Shown here: positions 1-7,643 of the stretch, one piece after another
How the letters are laid out: each line of letters opens with the position of its first letter
How positions within the stretch are numbered: position 1 is the first letter of the stretch
Assembly: GCA_007116035.1 (NCBI GenBank)
Contig: SKJG01000157.1
Span: 1-45,508, forward strand
Source of the DNA: Thioalkalivibrio sp.
Lineage (GTDB): Bacteria > Pseudomonadota > Gammaproteobacteria > Ectothiorhodospirales > Ectothiorhodospiraceae
Direction: 5' to 3'
Length of the DNA stretch: 45,508 nt
Notes under the pieces: generated by a model
What the model was told of the DNA's origin: nothing
Database searches by the model: none
Seen by the model: the letters and a program-made list of their open reading frames with translations, nothing else
Program-made: the position numbers and the translations under genes

Positions 1-1
1 C

Positions 2-550
2 TCATCCTCGGAAAGCCTCCTTTGATGCCAGCCATAGGATCTCTTCCGGCGTGCTCTCGCGCCCGAGGGCCTCGTTGCGGTGCGGGAATCGGCCGAAGCG
101 CCGGATGATCCCCCGGTGGTGCTCGGCCCAACGCAGGCTGTCGACGAGCCCCGCATCACGGTACAGCTGCACCGAACGATCCTGATCGGCAAGCGCTTCG
201 CTGTGCATCAACGGGAGGTAGAGGAAGGCCTTGCCGCCGTCGTCCAGCTTCCGATCCCACCCCCGGTCAATCGCTGCGGCTGCCACCTCACGGGATCGTA
301 CCTCGGTGGCGAAGCTCCTCGCCTGACCGCGAAACATGTTCAGTGGAAACTGGTCCAGCACGATCACGAGTGCCAGCGCGCCCTCGGGCGTATCTCTCCA
401 TCTGTCCAATTCCCCCCTCGCCGCAGCCTGCCAGGCCGCGAGAAAACGCTCACGCAGCTCGGCGTCGAACTCGGGTGTCGACCGAAACCAGCGCGGTCGC
501 ACCTCCCCGGAAAACCAGAACTCCACTATCTCCTCAGGACACACAGGCAT
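2..550 (-). CDS. DUF924 family protein
   Basis: Predicted soluble all-helical protein of about 182 residues, recognised as DUF924 by the N-terminal motif PEEIVEFWF and by the central blocks LVIVLDQFPLNMFRG and KAFLYLPLMHSE. The family is TPR-like by fold and has no established reaction. An upstream TTG (574) and an ATG (556) are in frame, but the ATG at 550 has a GGAG six bases ahead and leaves a protein of normal family length, so I chose it. The stop lies at the window edge (2-4), so the downstream neighbour is unknown. A copy of the GGGGTCGGACCAAG repeat begins 12 bases upstream. DUF924 genes often occur near photolyase genes, which fits this neighbourhood, but a light role is inference. 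Confidence 0.85.
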   Translation of the reverse strand: MPVCPEEIVEFWFSGEVRPRWFRSTPEFDAELRERFLAAWQAAARGELDRWRDTPEGALALVIVLDQFPLNMFRGQARSFATEVRSREVAAAAIDRGWDRKLDDGGKAFLYLPLMHSEALADQDRSVQLYRDAGLVDSLRWAEHHRGIIRRFGRFPHRNEALGRESTPEEILWLASKEAFRG

Positions 551-561
551 TGCCATCTCCG

Positions 562-678
562 GGGGTCGGGCCAAGCTATGTCATTGAAAAATTGACAATA
601 TAGCCGACTTTTCGATGTGTTTTCAGCCCTTGGAAGGCCCTTTTCCGCTGCAAAAATGCCCCGCAAGCGTCTCTAACC
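562..678 (+). repeat. GGGGTCGGACCAAG repeat, single-arm copy A
   Basis: One arm of the dispersed element seen four times in the first 6.2 kb. It starts GGGGTCGGGCCAAGCTATG, followed after about 50 variable bases by a second conserved block (GCCCTTGGAAGGCCCTTTT, 626-644) and CAAAAATGCC. It aligns along its whole length with copy B at 3442. No inverted partner arm follows, so this is a monomer. Function unknown; its form resembles REP elements mobilised by Y1 (RAYT-type) transposases. Confidence 0.75.
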
Positions 679-679
679 A

Positions 680-724
680 GGTTCGCCGGGGGTTCGCCGG
701 GGGGTTCGCCGGGGTTCGCCGGGG
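680..724 (+). repeat. four tandem GGTTCGCCGGG units
   Basis: Four back-to-back units of about 11-12 bases with core GGTTCGCCGGG, differing only in the length of the G run. The last unit runs straight into the first arm of repeat copy C at 721. The array sits exactly between a single-arm copy and a two-arm copy of the same element, so it may have arisen by slippage at their junction. No coding sense is apparent. Confidence 0.8.
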
Positions 725-987
725 TCGGACCAAGGCAAGAGCATGATTATGATACGAAATAGCGGCAATTGCGGGCCTGAAGAAGCCTCTGGAGGCGCCA
801 TTTTAGGCGCCAAAAGGGCGTTCCAAGGAGCATTGTGCCGGTTCGGGCCATGGTGCTGCGTGAGTAGACCCCTTTTTTTCCTTAAAACACCGTTTTTGGG
901 GCCGAAAACGGCCTGATAAGGTGCCGATTGACGGTGCTTTTGGGGTTGTTGTTCCATTTTTTCACGGAGTTGACTTGGTCCGACCCC
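721..987 (+). repeat. GGGGTCGGACCAAG repeat, head-to-head copy C
   Basis: A 267-base element bounded by a perfect 14-base inverted repeat, GGGGTCGGACCAAG at 721-734 and its complement at 974-987. Both halves carry the inner block (784 onward on the plus strand; ACCTTATCAGGCCGTTTT on the minus strand near 900-925), so the element is two arms facing each other. It is AT-richer than the surrounding DNA and has no convincing gene. The rest of the gap up to 1284 shows nothing I can name. Confidence 0.75.
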
Positions 988-1284
988 CGTTCCTCCTTGG
1001 GTGGGGAACCTTCGTCCTGGGGGCGGGCTCTGAACGGGGAATAGGGCCGGGTGCGGCCATCGGAGATCACGCCCAATGCACAGGGAGCCAGATTCCCGCA
1101 TGGCTGCAGACCAGCGAACAGGCTGTCCTGAATGCCTGTTGGGCGCCTGGCCGGTCACGCCCGGGCCGCGCACGGCAGCTGGTTGCCTGCAGGCCATCCC
1201 TGATCGAACGGGGGAGACGGCTCTCGCGACGCTGGCTCGTCCAACCGATCCCATAGTCCTCCGTGAACGCCGGGGAACGCGCCC

Positions 1285-2829
1285 ATGACGCGGCCGGCTT
1301 CCCGTGCGCCGCAACTGGTCTGGTTCAAGCGCGACCTCCGCGTACAGGATCACCTTCCCCTGGTCGCGGCCGCCGAGCGCGGGCCGGTGATCCCGCTCTA
1401 CGTTGTCGAGCCCGAACTCTGGGCGCAGCCCGACGCCGCCTGGCGCCACTGGGCCTTCATCCGCACTTGCCTGCAGACACTGGACCGCGACCTCACGGGA
1501 TTGGGCCAGCCGTTGCTGCTGCGCCGAGGCGAGGTCGTCGCCGTCCTGGACGAAATGCATCGGAGGACTGGCTTTACCACCCTCTGGTCGCACGAGGAGA
1601 CGGGGAACGGCTGGACCTTCGCCCGCGACCGCCGGGTCGCCGCCTGGGTCCGCGACCGGGGCATCGAGTGGATCGAGTTGCCCCAGACCGGCGTGGTACG
1701 CGGCCTGCGCAACCGCGACGGCTGGGCTGCGCGCTGGGAGCAACGCATGTCCGAACGGGTCAACGCAGCTCCCGGTGTGCTGGCGCCCGTTCCTGGGCTA
1801 CGTTCGGACCCCCTTCCCGACCTCCCTCGCGAAACACTGCCGCCAGAGCAGGGCTTGTCCCTGCAGCCTGGCGGCCGGGATGAAGGCGAAAAAACCCTGG
1901 CGAGCTTCCTCGCCGACCGTGGCAAAGCTTACCAGGCGGGAATGTCCAGCCCGCTCACCGCCTGGGACGCCTGTTCCCGACTCAGCCCGCACCTGGCCTG
2001 GGGCTGTCTTTCGTTACGCGAGGTGGTGCACGCCAGCCGGGCGCGGGTTGCGGGATTCCAGGGCGACATGAGCGCAGACGCCAAGGCGTGGCGCCGCTCG
2101 CTGCGGTCATTCGAGGAACGGCTGCACTGGCATTGTCACTTCATCCAGAAACTCGAGTCGCGTCCGTCGATCGAGTTCAGGAATCTCATGTCCTCCTGCG
2201 ACGGACTGCGCGAAGCCGAGTTTGACCCTGGTCGTTTTCAGGCGTGGAGCCGCGGGGAGACGGGGTTTCCGCTGGTCGATGCCTGCATGCGTTCCCTACG
2301 TGCCACGGGTTGGCTCAATTTCCGCATGCGTGCGATGCTCACCGCGTTCGCCTCCTATCACCTCTGGCTGCACTGGCGCGAACCCGCCCTTCATCTGGCA
2401 CGAGTGTTCACCGACTACGAACCCGGCATCCACTACAACCAGATCCAGATGCAGTCGGGTACGACAGGGATCAACGCGCTACGGATCTACAACCCGGTCA
2501 AACAATCGGTCGATCAGGATCCTGAGGGCCGCTTCATCCGACGTTGGCTGCCGGAACTCAGCGCCGTGCCCGATGCCTGGCTCCATGAGCCGTGGCGGAT
2601 GTCGAGACCGCTCCAGGATTCGATCGGGGTACGCATTGGACACGACTATCCGGAGCCCATCGTCGACCATATCGCGAACGCGCGTATTGCTCGGCAACGG
2701 ATTATCGCCGTCCGCAAGCAACCGGAGAGTCGGTTGGAGAGTCACTCGATACAGAAGACCATGGGCAGCCGGCGCGGTGCGCGCCGCGCCCGAAAGGCCC
2801 CGACCGGGCAGACCGAACTGGAGTTCTGA
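1285..2829 (+). CDS. photolyase/cryptochrome family flavoprotein
   Basis: 514-residue protein of the DNA photolyase/cryptochrome superfamily. The N-terminal alpha/beta domain (about residues 9-135) starts LVWFKRDLRVQDHLPL. The C-terminal FAD-binding helical domain (about 220-470) contains GETGFPLVDACMRSLRATGW and RIYNPVKQ. It differs from the class I enzyme PhrB at 6231 in the flavin and lesion pocket: where PhrB has GWQWAAGSGADAAPYFRIFNP-type sequence, this protein has IQMQSGTTGINALRIYNP. It therefore belongs to a separate clade, for which I cannot say whether CPD repair, (6-4) repair or signalling is the job. The start has only a weak ribosome site (GGGGAACG). A histidine phosphatase follows four bases after the stop, so the two are probably cotranscribed. 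The C-terminus is Arg-rich and may help bind DNA. Confidence 0.9.
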   Translation: MTRPASRAPQLVWFKRDLRVQDHLPLVAAAERGPVIPLYVVEPELWAQPDAAWRHWAFIRTCLQTLDRDLTGLGQPLLLRRGEVVAVLDEMHRRTGFTTLWSHEETGNGWTFARDRRVAAWVRDRGIEWIELPQTGVVRGLRNRDGWAARWEQRMSERVNAAPGVLAPVPGLRSDPLPDLPRETLPPEQGLSLQPGGRDEGEKTLASFLADRGKAYQAGMSSPLTAWDACSRLSPHLAWGCLSLREVVHASRARVAGFQGDMSADAKAWRRSLRSFEERLHWHCHFIQKLESRPSIEFRNLMSSCDGLREAEFDPGRFQAWSRGETGFPLVDACMRSLRATGWLNFRMRAMLTAFASYHLWLHWREPALHLARVFTDYEPGIHYNQIQMQSGTTGINALRIYNPVKQSVDQDPEGRFIRRWLPELSAVPDAWLHEPWRMSRPLQDSIGVRIGHDYPEPIVDHIANARIARQRIIAVRKQPESRLESHSIQKTMGSRRGARRARKAPTGQTELEF

Positions 2830-2833
2830 GTCC

Positions 2834-3406
2834 ATGCATTTCCTGTCCTCGCGATCGTCTGCACGTACGCTGGCGCTACTTGCGCTGGTCGCGTCTCTCC
2901 TGGTCCCGGCGCAGGCGGAGAAATCGCTCGCGAGGCTGCAAGAGCCCGGTACGATTCTGCTGCTCCGGCATGCGCTGGCGCCCGGTACCGGTGACCCACC
3001 CGGGTTCAGCGTCGAGGACTGTTCCACGCAGCGCAATCTCTCCGATGCGGGTCGCGAGCAGGCCCGAGCGCTCGGTGAACGGTTGCGCGCCGCTGGGATC
3101 GAGGAGGCGCGCGTCTTTTCCAGTCATTGGTGCCGCTGCCTGGAAACGGCGCAGCTGCTCGATCTCGGGCCGGTTTACCCGGAACCCGCGTTCGATTCCT
3201 TCTTTCAGCGCCGACAAGAGGGCGATGCGCGCACACGCGCCGCGCGTGAATTCCTGAGCCGCCTGCCGCCCGGGCCGCCGGTGGTGGTCGTCACGCACCA
3301 GTTCAACATCCGGGCCCTGACCGGCGAGTCCACGGCGTCCGCAGGGGGCTGGCTGGTACGCGTGTCGCCGCAGGGCGAAGTCGAGAGCGTAGGGCCTTTG
3401 CGTTAG
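2834..3406 (+). CDS. secreted histidine phosphatase family protein
   Basis: 190-residue protein with a signal peptide (LALLALVASLLVPAQA, about 13-29) followed by a small histidine-phosphatase domain. LLLRHALAPG carries the RH motif with the phospho-accepting His, and VVVTHQFNIRALTG carries the second active-site His. SHWCRCLETAQLL supplies the conserved substrate-side region. The fold is the SixA/phosphoglycerate-mutase type; the substrate cannot be told. Location is periplasmic or outer-surface by the leader. The ATG lies four bases after the photolyase-family stop, which implies coupling to that gene. Confidence 0.85.
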   Translation: MHFLSSRSSARTLALLALVASLLVPAQAEKSLARLQEPGTILLLRHALAPGTGDPPGFSVEDCSTQRNLSDAGREQARALGERLRAAGIEEARVFSSHWCRCLETAQLLDLGPVYPEPAFDSFFQRRQEGDARTRAAREFLSRLPPGPPVVVVTHQFNIRALTGESTASAGGWLVRVSPQGEVESVGPLR

Positions 3407-3441
3407 CCGCCAACCCCTGACCGTCGCCAATGCCGTCGCCG

Positions 3442-3560
3442 GGGGTCGGACCAAGCTATGTTTTTGAAAAATATGTGGTTTGCCCGATTTTTTTTGCTTT
3501 TTTGGCCCTTAGAAGGACCTTTTCGGGGTCAAAAAAGCCCGCGTAAGCGTCATTGACCTT
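3442..3560 (+). repeat. GGGGTCGGACCAAG repeat, single-arm copy B
   Basis: Second single-arm copy, 36 bases after the histidine phosphatase stop. GGGGTCGGACCAAGCTATG is followed by a T-rich stretch, then GGCCCTTAGAAGGACCTTTT and CAAAAAAGCCCGCGTAAGCGTC. It aligns with copy A over about 115 bases. The T-rich region could also serve as a transcription end for the upstream pair of genes, though I see no clear hairpin before it. Confidence 0.75.
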
Positions 3561-3575
3561 GTTTGCCCGGCTGTT

Positions 3576-3920
3576 TCAGTCCCGGGCGGGGAGGACGCGG
3601 GCTTCGCCGTTCCGGCGATCGATGGTGATGTCGATCTCGCAGTATTCTGTATTTTCATTCTCCTGCGAGGGGTCGCCAGCGCAGGCGCAGCCTCCGAGGA
3701 TGCTTGAAAAGAAGATTCCGGCCCGCAGTTGAATGGTGCCGGATGTCTCCGTCCGGCGGAGGATCATGACGCCGAGGTTATCGAGCAGCGCCGTGCTGCC
3801 GGCGGTGAGTTCCTGTTGTAGTCCTAGAACATCCGGGCCAAGGGCCGTTAGCTCCTCCTTGAGCATCGCCTCGAACCCCGGCGTTCCGAAGCTGGCAAGG
3901 CTGCGCGTCAGGCGTGGCAC
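3576..3920 (-). CDS. conserved small protein of unknown function
   Basis: 114-residue predicted cytoplasmic protein without a signal peptide or membrane segment. The N-terminal half is helical (TPGFEAMLKEELTALG), followed by a beta-rich half with GIFFSSILGGCACAGDPSQ and a terminal EYCEIDITIDR. Three cysteines (CAC then EYC) lie close enough to bind a metal. The pattern looks like a real conserved protein rather than chance reading: codon use matches the neighbours and the composition is normal. I recall similar unnamed proteobacterial proteins but cannot name a family or a function. Confidence 0.65.
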   Translation of the reverse strand: MPRLTRSLASFGTPGFEAMLKEELTALGPDVLGLQQELTAGSTALLDNLGVMILRRTETSGTIQLRAGIFFSSILGGCACAGDPSQENENTEYCEIDITIDRRNGEARVLPARD

Positions 3921-3972
3921 AGAATGTCCCCTTGCGAAAGCGGCGCGAATCTCAGCCAGTTCATCGTGTTTG

Positions 3973-4163
3973 TCAGGCCTTCAGCGGCGGGTAGTCGGTG
4001 TACCCTTCGGCGACGATCAGCCCCAAACCCGCGCGTTGCGCGTAATACCCTTCCATCAGAACATGTGGTCCACTGCCCAGCAGCGGGTCACTGGTGCGGT
4101 GACCGTCCGGTTCGCGAGTTCGAGCGGCCCGAGCCGGGCAGGAGAGAAGAGTTGCAATTCCAT
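3973..4163 (-). pseudogene. remnant of an Old Yellow Enzyme family gene
   Basis: Read on the minus strand from an ATG at 4161-4163 the first frame gives MELQLFSPARLGPLELANRT followed by VTAPVTRCWAVDHMF and a stop, which is the start of an NADH:flavin oxidoreductase of the OYE/NemA type. In another frame the sequence continues LMEGYYAQRAGLGLIVAEG, the next conserved OYE block (family form LMAEYYAQRASAGLIVTEG), and stops at 3973. A few residues between the blocks are missing and everything after about residue 70 of a 350-residue enzyme is gone. This is a broken and truncated gene, not a functional reductase. Confidence 0.7.
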
Positions 4164-4405
4164 CAGTGCCGATTCCTATGCGTACGTGGGCAGCGCGTCG
4201 AACGGCAGGAGCGCCATACAGATCAGCAACAGGCACCCATTCATCGGCCGCATGAATTACTCCCCGTCGCGTGCTCGGCGCACGCTACCCTCCTTATGGC
4301 ATGGATCCACGGCCGGAGCAAAGGCCTTGGCGGCCGGATCCCGGCATGGAACTCCGGATGCCGGAATCGAACCAACCCGGTACGCATTAAAAAGGGAATG
4401 AGGCG

Positions 4406-4825
4406 ATGACACAGAACGCAGCGGATGGCGTTGCCACGGATCGGGCCGGAAGCCAGCCGGTGACGGTCTTCTTTGACGGGGGGTGTCCCATGTGTCGCCG
4501 GGAGATTGCCCACTACCGCCGCCTGCAAGGGGCTGAGCGACTGGACTGGCGCGATATTCACGCCGATCCGGACGCGCTCTCCGATGCGGGGATTTCCTGG
4601 CAGAAAGCCATGGAGCGGCTGCACGTGCGGGATGGGAACGGGGCGCTGCGCACGGGAGCCTATGCTTTCGTCACCCTCTGGCGCGAGCTTCCCGGCTATC
4701 GCTGGCTCGCGCGGATGGTCTCTGCCATACCCGGTGTCGTATGGGCGATGGACCGTGTCTACACGGTCTTTGCCCGCTGGCGCTGGCGCCGTCGTTGTCG
4801 GGATGGTGTCTGCGGGGCACCCTGA
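4406..4825 (+). CDS. DCC-family thiol-disulfide oxidoreductase (DUF393)
   Basis: 139-residue protein of the DUF393/DCC family, thioredoxin-like by fold. The hallmark is VTVFFDGGCPMCRREIAHYR near residues 24-43, in which the family DCC signature appears as DGGCPMC, giving a CxxC pair. Later conserved parts are GAYAFVTLWRELPGYRWLA and the Arg-rich C-terminus RWRWRRRC. A good ribosome site (GGGAATGAGG) precedes the ATG. DUF393 genes are commonly found in light-induced photolyase gene sets of gammaproteobacteria, in line with the surroundings. The physiological substrate is not known. Confidence 0.85.
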   Translation: MTQNAADGVATDRAGSQPVTVFFDGGCPMCRREIAHYRRLQGAERLDWRDIHADPDALSDAGISWQKAMERLHVRDGNGALRTGAYAFVTLWRELPGYRWLARMVSAIPGVVWAMDRVYTVFARWRWRRRCRDGVCGAP

Positions 4826-5063
4826 TGGCCAGGCAGTTCCGCATTTGCATCCTTGCCATTCTGCGGTCTGTCCCACCCGGCCAGCGCACTGCCTCGGGCA
4901 GCGGTGTGCTGGCCCGGGTTCCGATGCCGGGCGATGGCGATCTAGAGTTGCTCAGGCTCGTGCGTTGAGAGGACTTCTGCGCGGGCCTGTGGCGAATCTG
5001 GCCATTAGCCGGTGTGGCTGTGGTACCTGAAGAACTTCGGCAGCACGGAATGGATGCCCGTCC

Positions 5064-5843
5064 TTACGTTCCGGCGAATCCCCAGGCCACGAAGTGCGGA
5101 TTGGCGAAATCGGGCTTGCCGTAAGTCAGGGGCTCGCCGTCGACCCGGGTAATCCGCCCTCCCGCGGCGGCGAGCACCGCGTGGCCCGCGGCGATGTCCC
5201 ACTCCATGGTGCGGCCGAGGCGCGGGTACAGGTCGGCCTCGCCGGCCGCGACCAGGCACAGCTTCAGTGAAGAACCGGCGCTGCGCTGGTGTGCGACCCT
5301 GCGGCCCTGCAGGAAGGCCTCAAGGGCGGCCGGGTCGCCGTGGGAGCGGCTGGCGACGATGGTCAGTCCCTCGTCCGGTGGCTTGCGGACCGAGATCGGC
5401 TGGCGCACGCCGTCTTTCTCGACGAACGCGCCCCCGCTGATGGCCCCCGCGAACAGGCGGTCGAGCGCCGGCGCGAAGACGACGCCCAGCACCGGTTGGC
5501 CGTGTTCGACCAGCCCGATATTGACGGTGAACTCGCCGTTGCGGCTGATGAATTCCCGGGTGCCGTCGAGCGGGTCCACCAGCCAGAAGCGCTCGGCGAT
5601 CGCGGGAACGCGCCCGGCCGCCACGGCCTCTTCGGCAATCACCGGGATCTCCGAAGTCAGCTCGGCGAGCGCAGGCAGGATGAGTGCCTCGGCTTTCTCG
5701 TCCGCCGCCGTGACCGGGGAGGCGTCCTCCTTCCCGCGAACCTCGAAGTCCGTGGCATAGATCTCCATGATCAGCGCGCCGGCCTGGCGAACGACGGGCA
5801 GCAGGTCTTCCAGGAGTTCGAGTCGGGACGCAGCGGTGGTCAT
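5064..5843 (-). CDS. cysQ: 3'(2'),5'-bisphosphate nucleotidase CysQ
   Basis: 259-residue inositol-monophosphatase superfamily member. It most likely removes the 3'-phosphate from adenosine 3',5'-bisphosphate, the by-product of sulfate activation, using magnesium. Visible metal-site motifs are the EEA block (VIAEEAVAAG), DPLDGTREFISRNGEFTVNI and the late WDIAAGHAVLAAAGG. Length is close to the usual 246-270. Two in-frame ATGs are near: 5858 (MEPFK) and 5843 (MTTAASRL). I prefer 5843 because GGAG lies nine bases before it. The gene stands alone, with repeat copy D between it and phrB. Confidence 0.9.
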   Translation of the reverse strand: MTTAASRLELLEDLLPVVRQAGALIMEIYATDFEVRGKEDASPVTAADEKAEALILPALAELTSEIPVIAEEAVAAGRVPAIAERFWLVDPLDGTREFISRNGEFTVNIGLVEHGQPVLGVVFAPALDRLFAGAISGGAFVEKDGVRQPISVRKPPDEGLTIVASRSHGDPAALEAFLQGRRVAHQRSAGSSLKLCLVAAGEADLYPRLGRTMEWDIAAGHAVLAAAGGRITRVDGEPLTYGKPDFANPHFVAWGFAGT

Positions 5844-5906
5844 CTTGAATGGCTCCATGGCAGTGAAAACGGCGCGATGAAATGCCGGCATCCTGATGCC
5901 AACCTC

Positions 5907-6192
5907 GGGGTCGGACCAAGGTAAACCATTGAGCAAGAGGGAAACAAGCTGCGAAATCGCGCTCCTTTTCGCCTTAGGGGGCCGTTTTTTAATCCAAAAA
6001 TGGCGGCGCAAACACCCACTCTGACGACATGATCGGTGAGTCAAGCCGAGCGGCAATCTTTCAACCATGTTCGGCGAACAGGATGCTTATGGGCCCCAAA
6101 ACCGTGCTTAAAACGGTCGTTTAAGGCCAATTCATGGTTCATTTACGAGGTGTTATTGTAGTTAAAACAAAGGGTTGCTTTGGTCCGACCCC
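5907..6192 (+). repeat. GGGGTCGGACCAAG repeat, head-to-head copy D
   Basis: A 286-base element filling most of the cysQ-phrB gap. It is bounded by GGGGTCGGACCAAG (5907-5920) and CTTTGGTCCGACCCC (6178-6192). Inner blocks occur in both arms: GCCTTAGGGGGCCGTTTTTT near 5971 on the plus strand, and GGCCTTAAACGACCGTTTT on the minus strand near 6112-6130. The arms differ internally from copy C but share the layout. No transposase gene is inside. Confidence 0.75.
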
Positions 6193-6230
6193 CTTGAGTC
6201 GGTAGGAGCGGCCTCTGGCCGCGATGGGGC

Positions 6231-7643
6231 CTACGGGAGGGTCTTGAACGCTTCCAGGGCGGCTTCGCGGCTGGTTTTCAGGTCGACGACGGGGTCGGGG
6301 TAGTCGGGGGTCTTGCGGCCGCTCTGCCAGGGGGCGTGTATCTTCGCATCGGGCATGTGTTCGAGTTCGGGCACGAAGCGGCGCACGTAGTCACCGTCCG
6401 CATCGAAGCGCTGGCCCTGAAGCACGGGGTTGAAGATGCGGAAGTAGGGCGCTGCGTCGGCGCCGCTGCCGGCGGCCCACTGCCAGCCGAGGGTGTTGGA
6501 GGCCAGGTCTGCATCGACGAGGGTGTCCCAGAACCAGCGGGCGCCGCGCAGCCAGTGCAGGCGCAGGTTCTTGGTGAGTAGCGAGGCGACGATCATCCGG
6601 GCACGGTTGTGCATCCACCCCGTCTGCCAGAGTTCGCGCATGCCGGCATCGACGATCGGGATGCCCGTGCGACCCTGTTGCCACGCCTCCAGGTCCTGCT
6701 GCGCTTCGCGCCAGGGGAAGTGCTGAAAACGCGGGTTGAGGGGTTCTTCGGTGGTCTGCGGGAAATGGTAGATCAGGTGATGGCCGAACTCGCGCCAGCC
6801 GAGCTCGCGGACGAAATGCTCCGCGCCGCCGGCGTCCAGGTCCAAGCCCGCCTCGCGCAGGGTCCAGACGATCTGCCGCGGCGAGATCTCGCCGAAATGC
6901 AGATGCGGCGACAGCCGCGAGGTACCGTCGCGGCCGGGCAGTTCGCGGCCCTTGGCATAGGCGCGGACGGAGTCCTCGACGAAGGATTGCAGACGTTCCA
7001 GTGCGCCCGCCGCTCCGGGTGTCCAGTGTTCGGCAAGGCCCTGGTCCCAACGGATCCTTGGCAGGAGATCGAGGGTCTCCAGGGGTTCGGAGGACGGCCA
7101 GCCACCGCCGGCCCCCGCATCCGGGCCGGGCAGTTGTGGCGGCGCCGTCCCGGGGGCGGTGTCGATGCCGGCCTTCCGGCAGGCTTTCCAGAACGGCGAG
7201 AACACCTTGTACGGGCCACCGCTACCCGTGGTGATCTGCCATGGCTCCTGCAGCAGGGCGGCATTGAAGCTCGTGGCCGTGAGGCCGGCCTCGCGCAGGG
7301 CCTTCTTGATCTCCTGGTCGCGGCGGATCACCGCCGGTTCGTAGAGACGGTTCCAGAAGACGGCATCGGCGCCAGTCGCGCGCGCGAGATCCAGGAGGGT
7401 CGCAAGACTTCCTCCGCGGCGCAGGATCAGACGGCTTCCGGCCTGTGCCAGGGCCTCGCCCATCCGGGCAAGGCTGTGGTGCAACCACCAGTTCGAGGCG
7501 GCACCGGGCTGCCACGGCGCCTCTTCGTCCGGTGCATGGATGAACACCGGGATCACCGGCAGTCCGCGCTCCGCGGCCGCGCTCAGCGCTGGCTGATCGG
7601 CCAGGCGCAGGTCGCGGCGAAGCCAGACCAGGGTCGCAGCCAT
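6231..7643 (-). CDS. phrB: class I CPD photolyase PhrB
   Basis: 470-residue deoxyribodipyrimidine photo-lyase, close to the 472 residues of the E. coli enzyme. It repairs cyclobutane pyrimidine dimers with blue light using FADH- plus an antenna chromophore. Start LVWLRRDLRLADQPAL marks the antenna domain. The FAD domain contains GRTGIPIVDAGMRELWQTGW, MHNRARMIVASLLTKNLRLHW and LGWQWAAGSGADAAPYFR, all standard for class I enzymes. Its ATG overlaps the stop of the SDR by one base (TGATG), so translation is coupled. With the MerR regulator it forms a merR-SDR-phrB operon. Confidence 0.95.
   Translation of the reverse strand: MAATLVWLRRDLRLADQPALSAAAERGLPVIPVFIHAPDEEAPWQPGAASNWWLHHSLARMGEALAQAGSRLILRRGGSLATLLDLARATGADAVFWNRLYEPAVIRRDQEIKKALREAGLTATSFNAALLQEPWQITTGSGGPYKVFSPFWKACRKAGIDTAPGTAPPQLPGPDAGAGGGWPSSEPLETLDLLPRIRWDQGLAEHWTPGAAGALERLQSFVEDSVRAYAKGRELPGRDGTSRLSPHLHFGEISPRQIVWTLREAGLDLDAGGAEHFVRELGWREFGHHLIYHFPQTTEEPLNPRFQHFPWREAQQDLEAWQQGRTGIPIVDAGMRELWQTGWMHNRARMIVASLLTKNLRLHWLRGARWFWDTLVDADLASNTLGWQWAAGSGADAAPYFRIFNPVLQGQRFDADGDYVRRFVPELEHMPDAKIHAPWQSGRKTPDYPDPVVDLKTSREAALEAFKTLP

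Noticed and set aside
680-724. Possible CRISPR-like repeat
   Set aside because: Units are directly adjacent with no spacers and no cas genes exist in the window.
673-1743. Minus-strand open frame of 356 codons across repeat copy C and the start of the photolyase-family gene
   Set aside because: It passes through the repeats and the antisense of a well-supported gene and shows no domain.
4176-4253. 25-residue hydrophobic peptide (MRPMNGCLLLICMALLPFDA...) upstream of the OYE remnant
   Set aside because: It has a ribosome-site-like GGGGAG and resembles a signal peptide, but it is too short to support and lies in decaying sequence.
4825-4968. 47-codon open frame overlapping the DUF393 stop by one base
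   Set aside because: The start is suggestively coupled (MARQFRICILAILRS) and looks like a short leader, but the rest has no recognisable pattern; probably gene debris. The remaining gap to cysQ holds nothing.
5907-6192. Repeat copy D as an insertion sequence
   Set aside because: It has inverted ends but no transposase gene and no clear target-site duplication; both halves are versions of one arm, so a paired repeat explains it better.
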